DNA from: Planctomycetota bacterium
GTDB lineage: Bacteria; Planctomycetota; UBA1135; GCA-002686595
Assembly (NCBI GenBank): GCA_029250885.1
Contig: JAQXEK010000036.1
Location: forward strand, 1-64,000
Direction: 5' to 3'
Length of the DNA: 64,000 nt
Shown here: piece by piece, positions 55,967 to 64,000 of the stretch
Layout: each line of letters opens with the position of its first letter
Position numbering within the stretch: position 1 is the first letter of the stretch
The notes under the pieces: model-generated
Seen by the model: the letters and a program-made list of their open reading frames with translations, nothing else
Databases searched by the model: none
What the model was told of the DNA's origin: nothing
Made by a program: the position numbers and the translations under genes

Positions 55967-56977
55967 CTAGTGGCGGCGAACTGATCGCAGAGAGTCGATC
56001 GCCCTTTCGGTGGCCACGTCCATGGGCACGACCTCACGGTAGCCAAAGTCTGCGCGGGCCGGAGCCATTGAGAAGGTGTGCCAGGTGCTGAGTTGCGCTG
56101 CAATGAAGCGCGTCATAGGGGGCTCGCCAGGCAGGAAGCACCACTTCCAAAGGAACTCGGCGATCCTGCCGGCGGTCATCGCCTTGGAGGCCGAAATAGA
56201 CTTCTCGATCTTTGGGATCTGGAGCTCTTTGAGCACGCTGTTCAGCCAACCCCAGAGATTGACGCTCTCTTCCTGGCCAATGAAGTAGGCCTTGCCCGCG
56301 TGGGCGGCACCGGGGGCTAGCTTGTCGGCCGCAAGGATGTGGGCGTGGGCCGCGTTGTCCACATAGGTCATGGTGACCTCGTTTGCCCCATTGCCAACTT
56401 GGCGCAGGCGACCGGACTGTGCACGTTGGATCAGTCTCGGCAATAGGTGTGGATCGCCGGGGCCAAAGATCAGGTGGGGTCGTAGGGCGCAGACCGCCAT
56501 GGCATTTCCGTTGGCTGCTAGGGCCAGCTTCTCGGCAATGGCCTTGGTCTCCGGATAAGCGCAGAGGAAATCCTCTGCGTAGGGGACGTCGTTCTTCGCG
56601 TCGATCTCGTCCTCCGCATCAAAGCAGACGCTGGGGGAGCTGGTGTGGACGAAGCGCTCGACCCCAGCGCGCAAAGCAGCCTCGACTATGTTGCGGGTCG
56701 CGTCCACATTGGCCGCGTGGTAGGTGCCGTACTTTCCCCAGATACCCGCCTTTGCCGCCACGTGGAAGACCGCGTCGCAACCTTCGAGTGCTTTGGCTAG
56801 GACCGAGCGAGATGCTAGCTCGTCTCCAAGGTCCACCTGGTAGCAGGCCACGCCCTTGGCCTGCAGTTTGGGATAGGATCCGCGGGACACGGAGACGACC
56901 TCGTCCCCGCGCGCGAGCAGCATCTCGACGATGGCTCCACCTAGAAATCCACCGCCCCCAGTTACAAGTGCCTTCAT
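55967..56977 (-). CDS. oleD: OleD-like NAD(P)-dependent 2-alkyl-3-oxoalkanoate reductase
   Basis: 336-residue extended SDR. The cofactor loop GGGGFLG is at residues 8-14 and the catalytic Tyr/Lys pair is in YPETK. OleD reduces the 2-alkyl-3-ketoacid to the 2-alkyl-3-hydroxyacid, the substrate of OleC. Assignment rests on its close place after OleB and OleC homologues (3 bases after OleC) and on the 3-beta-hydroxysteroid dehydrogenase-like sequence. A sterol or other long-chain ketone reductase is the main alternative. Confidence 0.8.
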   Translation of the reverse strand: MKALVTGGGGFLGGAIVEMLLARGDEVVSVSRGSYPKLQAKGVACYQVDLGDELASRSVLAKALEGCDAVFHVAAKAGIWGKYGTYHAANVDATRNIVEAALRAGVERFVHTSSPSVCFDAEDEIDAKNDVPYAEDFLCAYPETKAIAEKLALAANGNAMAVCALRPHLIFGPGDPHLLPRLIQRAQSGRLRQVGNGANEVTMTYVDNAAHAHILAADKLAPGAAHAGKAYFIGQEESVNLWGWLNSVLKELQIPKIEKSISASKAMTAGRIAEFLWKWCFLPGEPPMTRFIAAQLSTWHTFSMAPARADFGYREVVPMDVATERAIDSLRSVRRH

Positions 56978-56980
56978 GGT

Positions 56981-58738
56981 TTAGCCTCTGCCTGCCAAGG
57001 TTTGGGTCGCCCATGTCTTGAGCTCGCCCCGATGAATCTTTGCGTTGTGACGAACGTCCACGGGGAAGTCCGCTTTAAAGAGGATCTGCACCACGCCCGC
57101 AGTCACGGGATTGGGCTCGACGTGATCGAACAGCTTCTGGGCCAGGCCCGCGCGCTCGCCTTCGGTGGTCGGCATGTGGCCTGGTTCGGGTTGGACCACC
57201 AAGATCTGCTCTTCATGGCCAACCTCGCCAACCCCGACCAGGGCCGAGCGAAACACCAAGGGACTGGTGTTGAAGACGTTCTCTACGGGTACTGGTAGGA
57301 CCGTCCCGATGGATGTGTCCAAGCGATGGGACTTGCGCCCGCAGAACCAGATCAGGCCCTCATCATCCAAGTAGGCCACGTCGCCGATACGGTGCCAGAC
57401 CTCGCGATCCCTGGCTCCGGGTTGGTGCTCGCCAACGGGGATCTTCGCCAGAGCCGTAGGACCTGGCTCAAACTTGTAGCTACGCGTCACCACAGGGCCG
57501 CGCACGACGATCTCGCCGCGCTCGCCTACGGGAAGCTCTAGGTCGTCGGACCAGGTGCCAATCTCATCGGCCTCATCCTCTAGCTTGTCCTTGCCGATGC
57601 GGATGATACGCAGGTCGATCCCCGCGGCGGGCTTACCGACACAGGTGCCTGAACCCGTCTCAACGCGCTCGCGTATCTTGGGTGCAACCAGGTCGCGCCC
57701 ACAGGCAGAGCTCACCGGCAGGCACTCCGTAGCGCCGTAGGGCGTGTGCACATCGGAGTAGCTAGCCAGCACCTGATGGAAGCCCTCGATCAGGGACATC
57801 GGTACTGGTGCGCCCGCGATGAGCACGCGCTTGAGGCTGGGCAGCTTGATCTCTTGTTCGATACAGTAGGGCACGACCCTGCGCCAGATGGCCGGGGATC
57901 CAAAGGTAGTCGTTGCACCGGACGCCTGGATCGCGCCCACGATCTTGGCCGGGTCGCAGGTGGCGGGCTTCGAGGGGTTGAGCTCGGGGAACACGCAGGT
58001 CATGCCTAAGGCGGGGCTAAACAGAGCGAAAACCGGCAGGCAGGCCACGTCGATCTCCCCGGGTTCAATGCCATAGACCGCGCGCAGGGCGCGCACTTGG
58101 GCTTCGAACATGCCGTGGGTATAGGTGACTCCCTTGGGTGGGCCGGTGCTGCCGGAGGTGAACAGGATCGCGGCCTCGTCGTTGCGGTTGGATTTTCGGG
58201 CTGCCATAGGCTCTACACCATGGGCGAGCTTCGCGAGGGTCTTAGCCCGGGTGGCCAGCGCGACGGCACCGGCTAGGGGACCGGTGGCTACCACATCCAG
58301 CTTGACTGTACGGAATGCCCGCGGCATCAAGCGTCGCAAGACGTGGGCGGCAGGGATCCCGATGAAGGCTGTGGGTTGCATCTTCTCGACGCAGGCGAGC
58401 ACGTTCTTCGGCCCCATTCCGGGGTCGATCAACACGGGCACGGCGCCCAGCTTGAGCAGCCCAAAGGTTATCGCGATCAGCTCGACTCCGGGCTTGACGA
58501 AGACCGAGGCGCGCATCCCCGGCTCGAGCCCAGCTTGCGCAAGGCCAGCGGCGATACGGCCCGAATCCTGATCCAGCCTTGCGAAAGACACGTCCTCGAA
58601 CGTCGTCTTGCCGTCCTTGGATTTGGCTACACGGATCGCAGGTTCGTCCGGAGCCTCGGCGGCGCGGCGGCTAAGGAAGCTCGCCATGTTGACTAGGTCG
58701 GGCAGGTCGCCGAGCTCGCTCCAGGGTTGCGCTCCCAT
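56981..58738 (-). CDS. oleC: OleC-like ATP-dependent beta-lactone synthetase
   Basis: 585 residues of the acyl-adenylate superfamily. The ATP loop is TSGSTGPPKG near residue 195, and the A5 motif reads YGATECLP. The C-terminal lid holds VDVRHNAKIHRGELKTW near the end, with the conserved lysine late in the sequence. OleC adenylates a 2-alkyl-3-hydroxyacid and closes it to a beta-lactone. Its start follows the OleB stop directly (TAAATG) and its stop is 3 bases from OleD, so the three genes form one unit. A generic acyl-CoA ligase is the alternative. Confidence 0.85.
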   Translation of the reverse strand: MGAQPWSELGDLPDLVNMASFLSRRAAEAPDEPAIRVAKSKDGKTTFEDVSFARLDQDSGRIAAGLAQAGLEPGMRASVFVKPGVELIAITFGLLKLGAVPVLIDPGMGPKNVLACVEKMQPTAFIGIPAAHVLRRLMPRAFRTVKLDVVATGPLAGAVALATRAKTLAKLAHGVEPMAARKSNRNDEAAILFTSGSTGPPKGVTYTHGMFEAQVRALRAVYGIEPGEIDVACLPVFALFSPALGMTCVFPELNPSKPATCDPAKIVGAIQASGATTTFGSPAIWRRVVPYCIEQEIKLPSLKRVLIAGAPVPMSLIEGFHQVLASYSDVHTPYGATECLPVSSACGRDLVAPKIRERVETGSGTCVGKPAAGIDLRIIRIGKDKLEDEADEIGTWSDDLELPVGERGEIVVRGPVVTRSYKFEPGPTALAKIPVGEHQPGARDREVWHRIGDVAYLDDEGLIWFCGRKSHRLDTSIGTVLPVPVENVFNTSPLVFRSALVGVGEVGHEEQILVVQPEPGHMPTTEGERAGLAQKLFDHVEPNPVTAGVVQILFKADFPVDVRHNAKIHRGELKTWATQTLAGRG

Positions 58739-59683
58739 TTAGGCGGTGTGGGGCGAGCTCTCGGCATCCATGAACTTCTCTAGGAAGGGCAGTGCCACGT
58801 CGGCGGCGTCTTCCCACATGTAGTGCCCGGCGTCCGGAATCTCGAGCACCTCGGCCTTCGGGAAGCGCTGTTTCCAACCTTCCAAGAAAACCGGCGAGAA
58901 GCACCAGTCCTTCATGCCCCAGGCAATCGCCATGGGCTTGTCCTCTAGCTGTGTCAGGCCGGCGTCGATGGCATCGATCACATCCCAGGTCGGATGCGAG
59001 GGCTTCATTGGGATGTCCAAGACGAAGCGGTGCTGAGCGATGCGGTTGTGCCAGCTATTGTACGGAGCGAGGTAGCCACGCTTGGCGATGGCTGTCATGG
59101 GCTTCTCTACCGCCATGGTTGTGGCCGCCTTGGCGAAGCCGTTCAAGCCACGCAAGGCCAGCGCCCCAAAGATAGGCCAGCGACAGATCGCAATGCGAAA
59201 AGGAAGGCGATCCACAAGGAAGGCCGCCGTGTTGCCCAGCATGATCTTTGCGATGCGGTCCGGGTGCCGAACGGCAAAGCCCATCCCGATCGCTCCGCCC
59301 CAGTCGTGCAAGACGAGGGTGATGTCCTTTAAGTCGAGGGACAACACAAGGGCCTCGAGGTTGTCCACGTGATCCTTCAGCGTGTAGCCAAAGTCCTGGG
59401 GCTTCTCCGACAATCCGCAGCCAAGGTTATCCACCGCGACCACCCGATGCCGATCTCGAAAGGCCTTGATCACAGGCCGATAGTAGAAGCTCCAAGACGG
59501 ATTGCCGTGAACGCAGAGCATCGGCTCAGCCGTTGCATCCCCCTCGTCGACATAGTGCAGCCAACCCTTCGCAGTTTGGAACCCACGGGGCTCGAAATCG
59601 TACTCGGCACGGAAGGACTCCGTAGTCTTCCGAGCCTGGCCAAGGAAGGCATCTTCGAGCATGGGGGACTTGCCGCTGGTCAT
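58739..59683 (-). CDS. oleB: OleB-like beta-lactone decarboxylase (alpha/beta hydrolase)
   Basis: 314 residues close to haloalkane dehalogenases. The oxyanion-hole loop HGNPSW is at 59-64, the nucleophile is Asp127 (HDWGG) followed by Trp128, and the catalytic His lies near the C-terminus (DAGHYMW). OleB converts the beta-lactone to a cis-olefin and CO2. Its place before OleC and OleD supports this over a dehalogenase. A long hairpin lies just upstream of the start, in the space after the PPTase gene. Confidence 0.85.
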   Translation of the reverse strand: MTSGKSPMLEDAFLGQARKTTESFRAEYDFEPRGFQTAKGWLHYVDEGDATAEPMLCVHGNPSWSFYYRPVIKAFRDRHRVVAVDNLGCGLSEKPQDFGYTLKDHVDNLEALVLSLDLKDITLVLHDWGGAIGMGFAVRHPDRIAKIMLGNTAAFLVDRLPFRIAICRWPIFGALALRGLNGFAKAATTMAVEKPMTAIAKRGYLAPYNSWHNRIAQHRFVLDIPMKPSHPTWDVIDAIDAGLTQLEDKPMAIAWGMKDWCFSPVFLEGWKQRFPKAEVLEIPDAGHYMWEDAADVALPFLEKFMDAESSPHTA

Positions 59684-59705
59684 GGATGGGAGTGTACTTT
59701 AAACG

Positions 59706-59732
59706 AACGAGGCCAGATCATCTGGCCTCGTT
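59706..59732 (-). terminator. Terminator-like hairpin between the PPTase and oleB genes
   Basis: A nearly perfect palindrome, AACGAGGCCAGAT then C then ATCTGGCCTCGTT, 13 bp each side with the centre at 59719. On the minus strand it is followed by CGTTTAAAG, a short T-rich tail. The oleB start is 22 bases further, which leaves no room for a promoter after it, so it may attenuate or process the transcript rather than end it. Confidence 0.6.
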
Positions 59733-59770
59733 GCTTTGGCCCCGCGGGACCCAAATTGTGCTCTGCTTCT

Positions 59771-60388
59771 CTACCTGTCGCCGGCACCAACCAGATGGCC
59801 GTGCCAGTCCCATTGGACCTGCTGGACCTGGGGGCAGGTCACGGAGGCGATGTGCTCGTCGCGTTGCATCTGGTGGACGAAGTGCTCCTGGCGCTCGTAC
59901 CGAACCCAAATGCCGGGGCGTGAGTCGGTCATGCTCATGGAGCCGATGGTGCACTTCGACAGGCCGCACAGGCCCTCGCCGGTAAGCTTGAGCAGGGCCT
60001 CCTTCGCGGACCAGATACGGGTGAAGGCTTCGACCTCGCAGATGTCGAAGCGCTGGCAGACCATGGCGATCTCACCCTCCGAAGCGGCCTCGGCAATGAC
60101 CTCGGGGCTGGGTGTACGCATGCGCTCGATATCGATGCCCAGGGGCCACGTAGCGGCCGCGCCGGCCACATATTCGGCAGAGTGGGTGATGGACCAGTAA
60201 TGACCATCCGTGGGCAGGGGAGCGCCGTGCTCGTCGCGGTCAAGGCTCTTGAAGTTGATGCCTTGGCGCGATGCTGCCTCTCCTAGGGCCTCGCGGGCCG
60301 AGGCCTTTTGGTGGCGCACTCGATCGCGCGAGGAGTTGGACGGATTTTGTCCAGGCGTGGGCCGAATGACGGCGTGGAGAACGTTCAT
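59771..60388 (-). CDS. 4'-phosphopantetheinyl transferase, Sfp/AcpT type
   Basis: 205 residues. The magnesium/CoA motif GIDIERM has Asp86 and Glu88, and the second motif WSAKEALLK has Glu130 and Lys134. The enzyme moves phosphopantetheine from CoA onto an acyl carrier protein. A private PPTase inside the cluster implies a dedicated carrier protein, none of which is in the window. The gap to oleB is 87 bases and contains a hairpin. Confidence 0.88.
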   Translation of the reverse strand: MNVLHAVIRPTPGQNPSNSSRDRVRHQKASAREALGEAASRQGINFKSLDRDEHGAPLPTDGHYWSITHSAEYVAGAAATWPLGIDIERMRTPSPEVIAEAASEGEIAMVCQRFDICEVEAFTRIWSAKEALLKLTGEGLCGLSKCTIGSMSMTDSRPGIWVRYERQEHFVHQMQRDEHIASVTCPQVQQVQWDWHGHLVGAGDR

Positions 60389-60475
60389 AGATTGAGAAGT
60401 AGGCTGTTGCGCACGGACCCCCTCTCTTCGGTGGGGTCGGGCGCTGCGAGGACTGCGATTTGCGTTGTTTTTGTG

Positions 60476-61285
60476 TTAGGAGTCGATTCGGGTCGCCTTG
60501 GCGACCAAATCGGCATTGAAGTATCCAGAGCCCATGCCAGCGTCGACAACGATTCCTTGGCCGTTTATGCCACTAGAAGCAGGGGAGAGCAGGAAAGCAG
60601 CCGTTTCGGCAACTTCGGGCGTAGTGACGCCGCGCCCACGGAAGGTGGCTTCTTCGCCGTATAGATAGCTCTCCAAGTAGCCAGGGATACCGGCGGAGGC
60701 GGAAGTCTTAAGCAGTCCCGCGCGCACGGCGTTGAAGCGGACCTCGGAGAAGTCGCTGAAGCTCTTGGCTAAGAAGACGATGGCCGAGTCCAAGGCCGCC
60801 TTGATTGGCGCCATGTAACCGTAGTTTTCGGACGCCATGGTGGTAGAAGAGATCGAGATCGTGACCACAGCCGCATCCTTCGAGAAGCTGTCTTTCAAGG
60901 CGTTAGAAAGATTGATTAGGGAGAAGCATGAGATGTCCAAAGCCTGTAAAAAGTGCTGCTTCGGTGTCTCGTGGAAGGGCTTCATGCCGTCATCGTAATT
61001 TGCAAAAGCAATTGAGTGGACCAGGCCATGCAGGGGCTTGCCCTCGTCAGCTAAGTAGGTGCCGAGAGCGTCGACTTCGGCCTGCTCCTCGACGTTGCAG
61101 ATCAGGACCTCGCGGCCGGACAGTAGCTTCGCGGTCTGATCTTGGTGCTGCTCGTCGCGGACGGTGAACAGCAGCTCGGCGCCGCGCCCTTCTAGGGTCT
61201 TGGCGATGTGCCAGGCGACGCTCTTACGGTTGGCTACACCGGTGATGAGATAGCGGCGGCCCGCAAGGTCGGTTGCATTAGTCAT
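60476..61285 (-). CDS. fabI: Enoyl-ACP reductase, FabI type
   Basis: 269 residues. The divergent SDR fold has the FabI cofactor loop [13 protein letters not shown] and the active-site NYGYMAPIK (Tyr, Met and Lys spaced as in E. coli FabI). The substrate region [16 protein letters not shown] and the loop [14 protein letters not shown] are typical. It reduces trans-2-enoyl-ACP with NADH at the end of each chain-extension round. It overlaps the FabZ-like gene by 8 bases, so it is in the same unit. As a cluster copy it may be separate from the housekeeping FabI. Confidence 0.88.
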   Translation of the reverse strand: MTNATDLAGRRYLITGVANRKSVAWHIAKTLEGRGAELLFTVRDEQHQDQTAKLLSGREVLICNVEEQAEVDALGTYLADEGKPLHGLVHSIAFANYDDGMKPFHETPKQHFLQALDISCFSLINLSNALKDSFSKDAAVVTISISSTTMASENYGYMAPIKAALDSAIVFLAKSFSDFSEVRFNAVRAGLLKTSASAGIPGYLESYLYGEEATFRGRGVTTPEVAETAAFLLSPASSGINGQGIVVDAGMGSGYFNADLVAKATRIDS

Positions 61286-61751
61286 TGGAAGGGGCGGGCT
61301 TGGGTGCAGCGGCCACGGCGAAGTCGCAGGACATCACTAAGGCGCCGTCGGCGTTCTTGACCCGGGCTTTCATAAAGCGAGCGGGACCTAAAGAGTCGGT
61401 CAGAGTAAGCTCGGCACGCACAGACTCTTCAGGACTGGTCATGCGCTTAAAGCGGCCACCGCCGACCCGGGTAAGCACGGGGATTGTGCCCTCCAGGTCC
61501 GCGTCTCCGTCGGCGGCGCGGCCGGCGAACCAGAGCGCCGCTGACTGGAAGACAAACTCCATCAGGAGCACGCCGGGTACGATCGGGTTGCCGGGGTAGT
61601 GCCCGCGAAAGAACTCCGCATCGGACCCCGGCGTCCACTCGGTGGTGATCGTCGTCTCGTCCTCGGCCAGGATCAAGTCGACAAATAAGAACGGTGCGCG
61701 GTGGGGGATACGCTCTTGGATCACGTCTAAGCCAAGTGGGCTCGCTTCCAT
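61278..61751 (-). CDS. FabZ/FabA-like 3-hydroxyacyl-ACP dehydratase
   Basis: 157-residue hot-dog domain. [11 protein letters not shown] marks the start of the fold and [19 protein letters not shown] carries the catalytic His51 and Glu65. It dehydrates 3-hydroxyacyl-ACP. The length and motifs fit FabZ better than FabA. It lies 3 bases after the FabG-like gene and overlaps fabI. Confidence 0.85.
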   Translation of the reverse strand: MEASPLGLDVIQERIPHRAPFLFVDLILAEDETTITTEWTPGSDAEFFRGHYPGNPIVPGVLLMEFVFQSAALWFAGRAADGDADLEGTIPVLTRVGGGRFKRMTSPEESVRAELTLTDSLGPARFMKARVKNADGALVMSCDFAVAAAPKPAPSND

Positions 61752-61754
61752 GGT

Positions 61755-62492
61755 CTACAGTCCCCCGGTGACCTCAAGGGTCGCGCCGTTGATGTATGAA
61801 GCTTCCTTCGCGGCAAGGCAGAGCACCGCATAGGCAATCTCGTCGGGCCTGCCGAAGCGCTTCATGGGCACGCTCTTCTTGTGGGCCTTGACCGCGTCCG
61901 CCGGCAGGTCGTCGATGAGCTCAGTAGCGACAAAACCCGGTGACACGCAGTTGACGGTGATACCACGCTTGGCAACCTCCTTGGAGAGGGAGCGCCCCAT
62001 GGCGACCTGGCCCGCTTTCGACGCGGAGTAGTTCGCCTGGCCCTCGAAGCCGTATTGGCCCGCGGGCGAGGTGATATTGATCACGCGTCCATAGCGCGCT
62101 TGCAGCATATGCAGCACGCCAGCCTTGGCCATCAGGAACGTGCCCGTGAGGTTTGTGTCGAGCACAGCATGCCAGTCCTTCGTGGGCATCATGGCCATGA
62201 CGTGGTCGCGGCGGATGCCGGAGTTGTTCACGAGGACCTGCACGCTGGTCTCGGTACTGTCGAGACCGTCCCAGAATGCGGTGACCTGATCCTCTTGGGT
62301 TACGTCGAACTGGGCTAGGGTTAGGCGCTCGCCCGCCTCGCCAAGTTCCGCCTTGAAGGTGTTCGCGGCGTCGGAGTTCGAGCGAAAAGTGGCGATGACG
62401 CTGCCGCCGGCGGCCAAGAAGGCCTCGGTGACGGCGCGACCAATGCCGCGGGTGCCGCCAGTGACGACGGCGGTTTGATTATGGAAGTCCAT
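61755..62492 (-). CDS. FabG-like 3-oxoacyl-ACP reductase
   Basis: 245-residue classical SDR. The cofactor loop is TGGTRGIG (11-18), NNSGIRRD follows, and the catalytic triad is Ser142, Tyr155 and Lys159 (YSASK). It reduces 3-oxoacyl-ACP with NADPH. Start at 62492 (MDFHNQTAVV), 2 bases after the CrtI-like stop; a longer frame from 62582 overlaps that gene and adds nothing. Confidence 0.88.
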   Translation of the reverse strand: MDFHNQTAVVTGGTRGIGRAVTEAFLAAGGSVIATFRSNSDAANTFKAELGEAGERLTLAQFDVTQEDQVTAFWDGLDSTETSVQVLVNNSGIRRDHVMAMMPTKDWHAVLDTNLTGTFLMAKAGVLHMLQARYGRVINITSPAGQYGFEGQANYSASKAGQVAMGRSLSKEVAKRGITVNCVSPGFVATELIDDLPADAVKAHKKSVPMKRFGRPDEIAYAVLCLAAKEASYINGATLEVTGGL

Positions 62493-62494
62493 GG

Positions 62495-63994
62495 TTACGC
62501 CTGCTGGGTCTCGGCCCGTTGAAAGAGGTAAGCGTCGACCTTGTTGGCCTGAATCACGCCATAGTTGGCCGCACCAAGCCATCCCGACATGATGATGCCG
62601 ACGCTGCCCGCGTGGAAGAGCCCCGGCAGCTCAAGGTGTAGGTTCATTGAGGGCTGCAGGCCCTCGAACTTGGTGCCGAAGGACGAGCCGGTCTGGTGCT
62701 GGGTGTAGAATTCGAAGCTGCGTGGAGTCGATGCTTCCACGTAGTCGATCTTGGAACGGATACCGGGGACATAGGTCTCGAGGTGCGCGAGGGTCTCCTC
62801 GCAGAGCTGCTGCTTGTTGGCCTCGTACTGCTCCTCGTCCATGTCCTTCCAATCCTCGAATCGCGCGTTGGTCGAGGCAACGATGGTGTAGCGCTGCTCC
62901 TCCATTTCAGGTCGCCCCTTAGGGTAGTAGAAGGAGAAGGTGCGGCTCTCGCCGTGCAGGTCCGAGAGACTGTGAGACTGGAACTCCTTGCGCGTCGACG
63001 TGAACAGCAGGTCCGTCACAAAGGGAATCGACTCCCCGGCGCGGATGCCCATGTAGACCTGGCAGGAGGAGTTGTTGAGACGTATAGCCTCGACCTCCTC
63101 CACGAACTCGGGTCGAAAGTGACTTGGGTCCACGAGCTTCAGGATCGTGGTCTTGAGGTTCGCATTGGAGAGTACCGCTCGGGCGCGGATGGCCATGGTC
63201 GTGCTGCCCCCAGTGGCAACGACGCCTGTGACTTGGCCGTCTGCCACCTGGATCTCATCCACTTGAACGCGCGTGCGGTAGTCCACGCCGTTCTTGCGCA
63301 GCTCGGCGCGCATCATATCGAGCAGCCCGTCCGTGCCGCCGACGAAGGTGTACACGCCCTTGCTCATGAAGTTCGAGAACACGATACCGTAGGTGATGGC
63401 GGGCTCGTCAAGATTCGATCCGTTGGCGTAGGAGATCGGCTCCATCAGTAGCCGGTGCACGTCGTTGCGCCCAGGGAAGAACTGCTCAAACAGCTCGCCC
63501 GTGGTCATGTTCGAGTCATCGAAGAAGTCCATCTTGCGCAGGTGCTTAAAGAAGCCCTCAACGGCCTCGCGTTCGAGGCCGAACTCTGTCACCAGCTTGT
63601 CGGTAAAGTCTTCCCGGGTGAAGCTCGTATCAAAACTGAACTGGGGGTTATCGAAGGTGACCTTGTCCAACTGAACGATCCTGTCGGCGATCTCCTGGCT
63701 CCAATACTTGCGGCAGGTCTTCTTCATGCCGATGGGGAAGCCGTGTAAGGACACATCGAAAATGTGACCACCGGGGCGTTTGAACCATGTCGCCAGGCCG
63801 CCGATCTTGAAGTGTTGCTCCAGCAACAGAACGCTCTTGCCAGAGCGACCGAGGATGTTCGCCGCAGTGATTCCAGCTAGGCCCGAGCCGATGACCACGA
63901 CATCGTATTCATCCTTGACGCCCTCGAGGAAGTTCTTCTTCTGGGGGACCTTGCCGTGGCGGCTGCCCCAGGGGTTGCTCTTGGTCGTCAGCAT
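62495..63994 (-). CDS. Phytoene desaturase (CrtI)-like FAD-dependent oxidoreductase
   Basis: 499 residues. The FAD-binding motif [14 protein letters not shown] (about 36-49) and its extension [15 protein letters not shown] match the CrtI/carotene isomerase-like family. The C-terminal FAD contact appears in [19 protein letters not shown]. Such enzymes desaturate, saturate or isomerise polyunsaturated chains. Here it is placed in a fatty-acid/olefin cluster with no carotenoid gene visible, so an acyl substrate is plausible. CrtI-like paralogues also occur in proposed ladderane clusters. Start at 63994 ([10 protein letters not shown]), only 6 bases from the window edge; a start beyond the edge cannot be excluded. 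Confidence 0.85.
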   Translation of the reverse strand: MLTTKSNPWGSRHGKVPQKKNFLEGVKDEYDVVVIGSGLAGITAANILGRSGKSVLLLEQHFKIGGLATWFKRPGGHIFDVSLHGFPIGMKKTCRKYWSQEIADRIVQLDKVTFDNPQFSFDTSFTREDFTDKLVTEFGLEREAVEGFFKHLRKMDFFDDSNMTTGELFEQFFPGRNDVHRLLMEPISYANGSNLDEPAITYGIVFSNFMSKGVYTFVGGTDGLLDMMRAELRKNGVDYRTRVQVDEIQVADGQVTGVVATGGSTTMAIRARAVLSNANLKTTILKLVDPSHFRPEFVEEVEAIRLNNSSCQVYMGIRAGESIPFVTDLLFTSTRKEFQSHSLSDLHGESRTFSFYYPKGRPEMEEQRYTIVASTNARFEDWKDMDEEQYEANKQQLCEETLAHLETYVPGIRSKIDYVEASTPRSFEFYTQHQTGSSFGTKFEGLQPSMNLHLELPGLFHAGSVGIIMSGWLGAANYGVIQANKVDAYLFQRAETQQA

Positions 63995-64000
63995 TTTGGG

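Noticed and set aside
55967-63994. Carotenoid cluster as an explanation for the CrtI-like gene
   Set aside because: No phytoene synthase, cyclase or prenyl synthase is seen; neighbours are fatty-acid and olefin genes. It remains possible only if such genes lie beyond the window.

Overview
This is a GC-rich chromosomal window from a Gram-negative-type bacterium. It carries KDO activation (kdsB), an MsbA-like exporter, a predicted outer-membrane beta-barrel, murein recycling (anmK-nagZ), many lipoproteins and an NtrY/NtrC-type sigma-54 signalling style. The gene set (olefin genes beside a CrtI-like flavoprotein, DUF1844, DUF6268- and DUF1579-like proteins, a dynamin-like GTPase, HEAT/TPR exported proteins) fits Planctomycetota best. 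That placement is inference; no rRNA is present. I see no insertion sequences, phage genes or CRISPR arrays. Coding density is high and most genes are ordinary chromosomal ones.

Layout. 0-8 kb: NtrY-like kinase coupled to an NAD-dependent epimerase, an Eis-like acetyltransferase, a GT2 glycosyltransferase, a small lipoprotein, a galactokinase-family enzyme with a changed sugar pocket, and a hydrolase/SnoaL fusion. 8-15 kb: a low-complexity TPR exported protein, a lipoprotein, an aminotransferase, a HEAT lipoprotein, and leucine dehydrogenase family. 16-24.6 kb: DUF3108 protein coupled to RecQ, an NhaC antiporter, an outer-membrane protein, a TVP38-type membrane protein and an OYE flavin oxidoreductase. 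24.8-36 kb: a dynamin-like GTPase divergent from glnS, a three-gene membrane operon (fatty acid hydroxylase, small exported protein, HTTM-DCC fusion), metG, an EI24 membrane protein and glutaryl-CoA dehydrogenase. 36-41.5 kb: a tight operon of lipoprotein, kdsB, pyrG, DUF1844 and an ABC exporter. In it CTP synthase sits next to the enzyme that uses CTP to activate KDO, with a possible lipid exporter at the end. 41.7-55.9 kb: a GT39-like glycosyltransferase, a LysM protein, an EgtA/GCS2 ligase, an NtrC-type regulator, anmK-nagZ, an exported HEAT protein that contains a receiver-like fold, tRNA-Thr(CGT), an M20D amidohydrolase and a DUF1579 lipoprotein.

56-64 kb (end of window, all on the minus strand) is the most interesting part. 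A CrtI-like flavoprotein, FabG-like reductase, FabZ-like dehydratase, FabI enoyl reductase and a phosphopantetheinyl transferase are followed by OleB, OleC and OleD homologues. OleBCD make long-chain olefins from 2-alkyl-3-ketoacids through a beta-lactone. The extra set looks like a dedicated type II fatty-acid or polyene assembly line that could supply an unusual acyl chain. The condensing enzymes (OleA, ketosynthases, acyl carrier protein) are not in the window and would be expected just beyond 64 kb, upstream of the CrtI-like gene.
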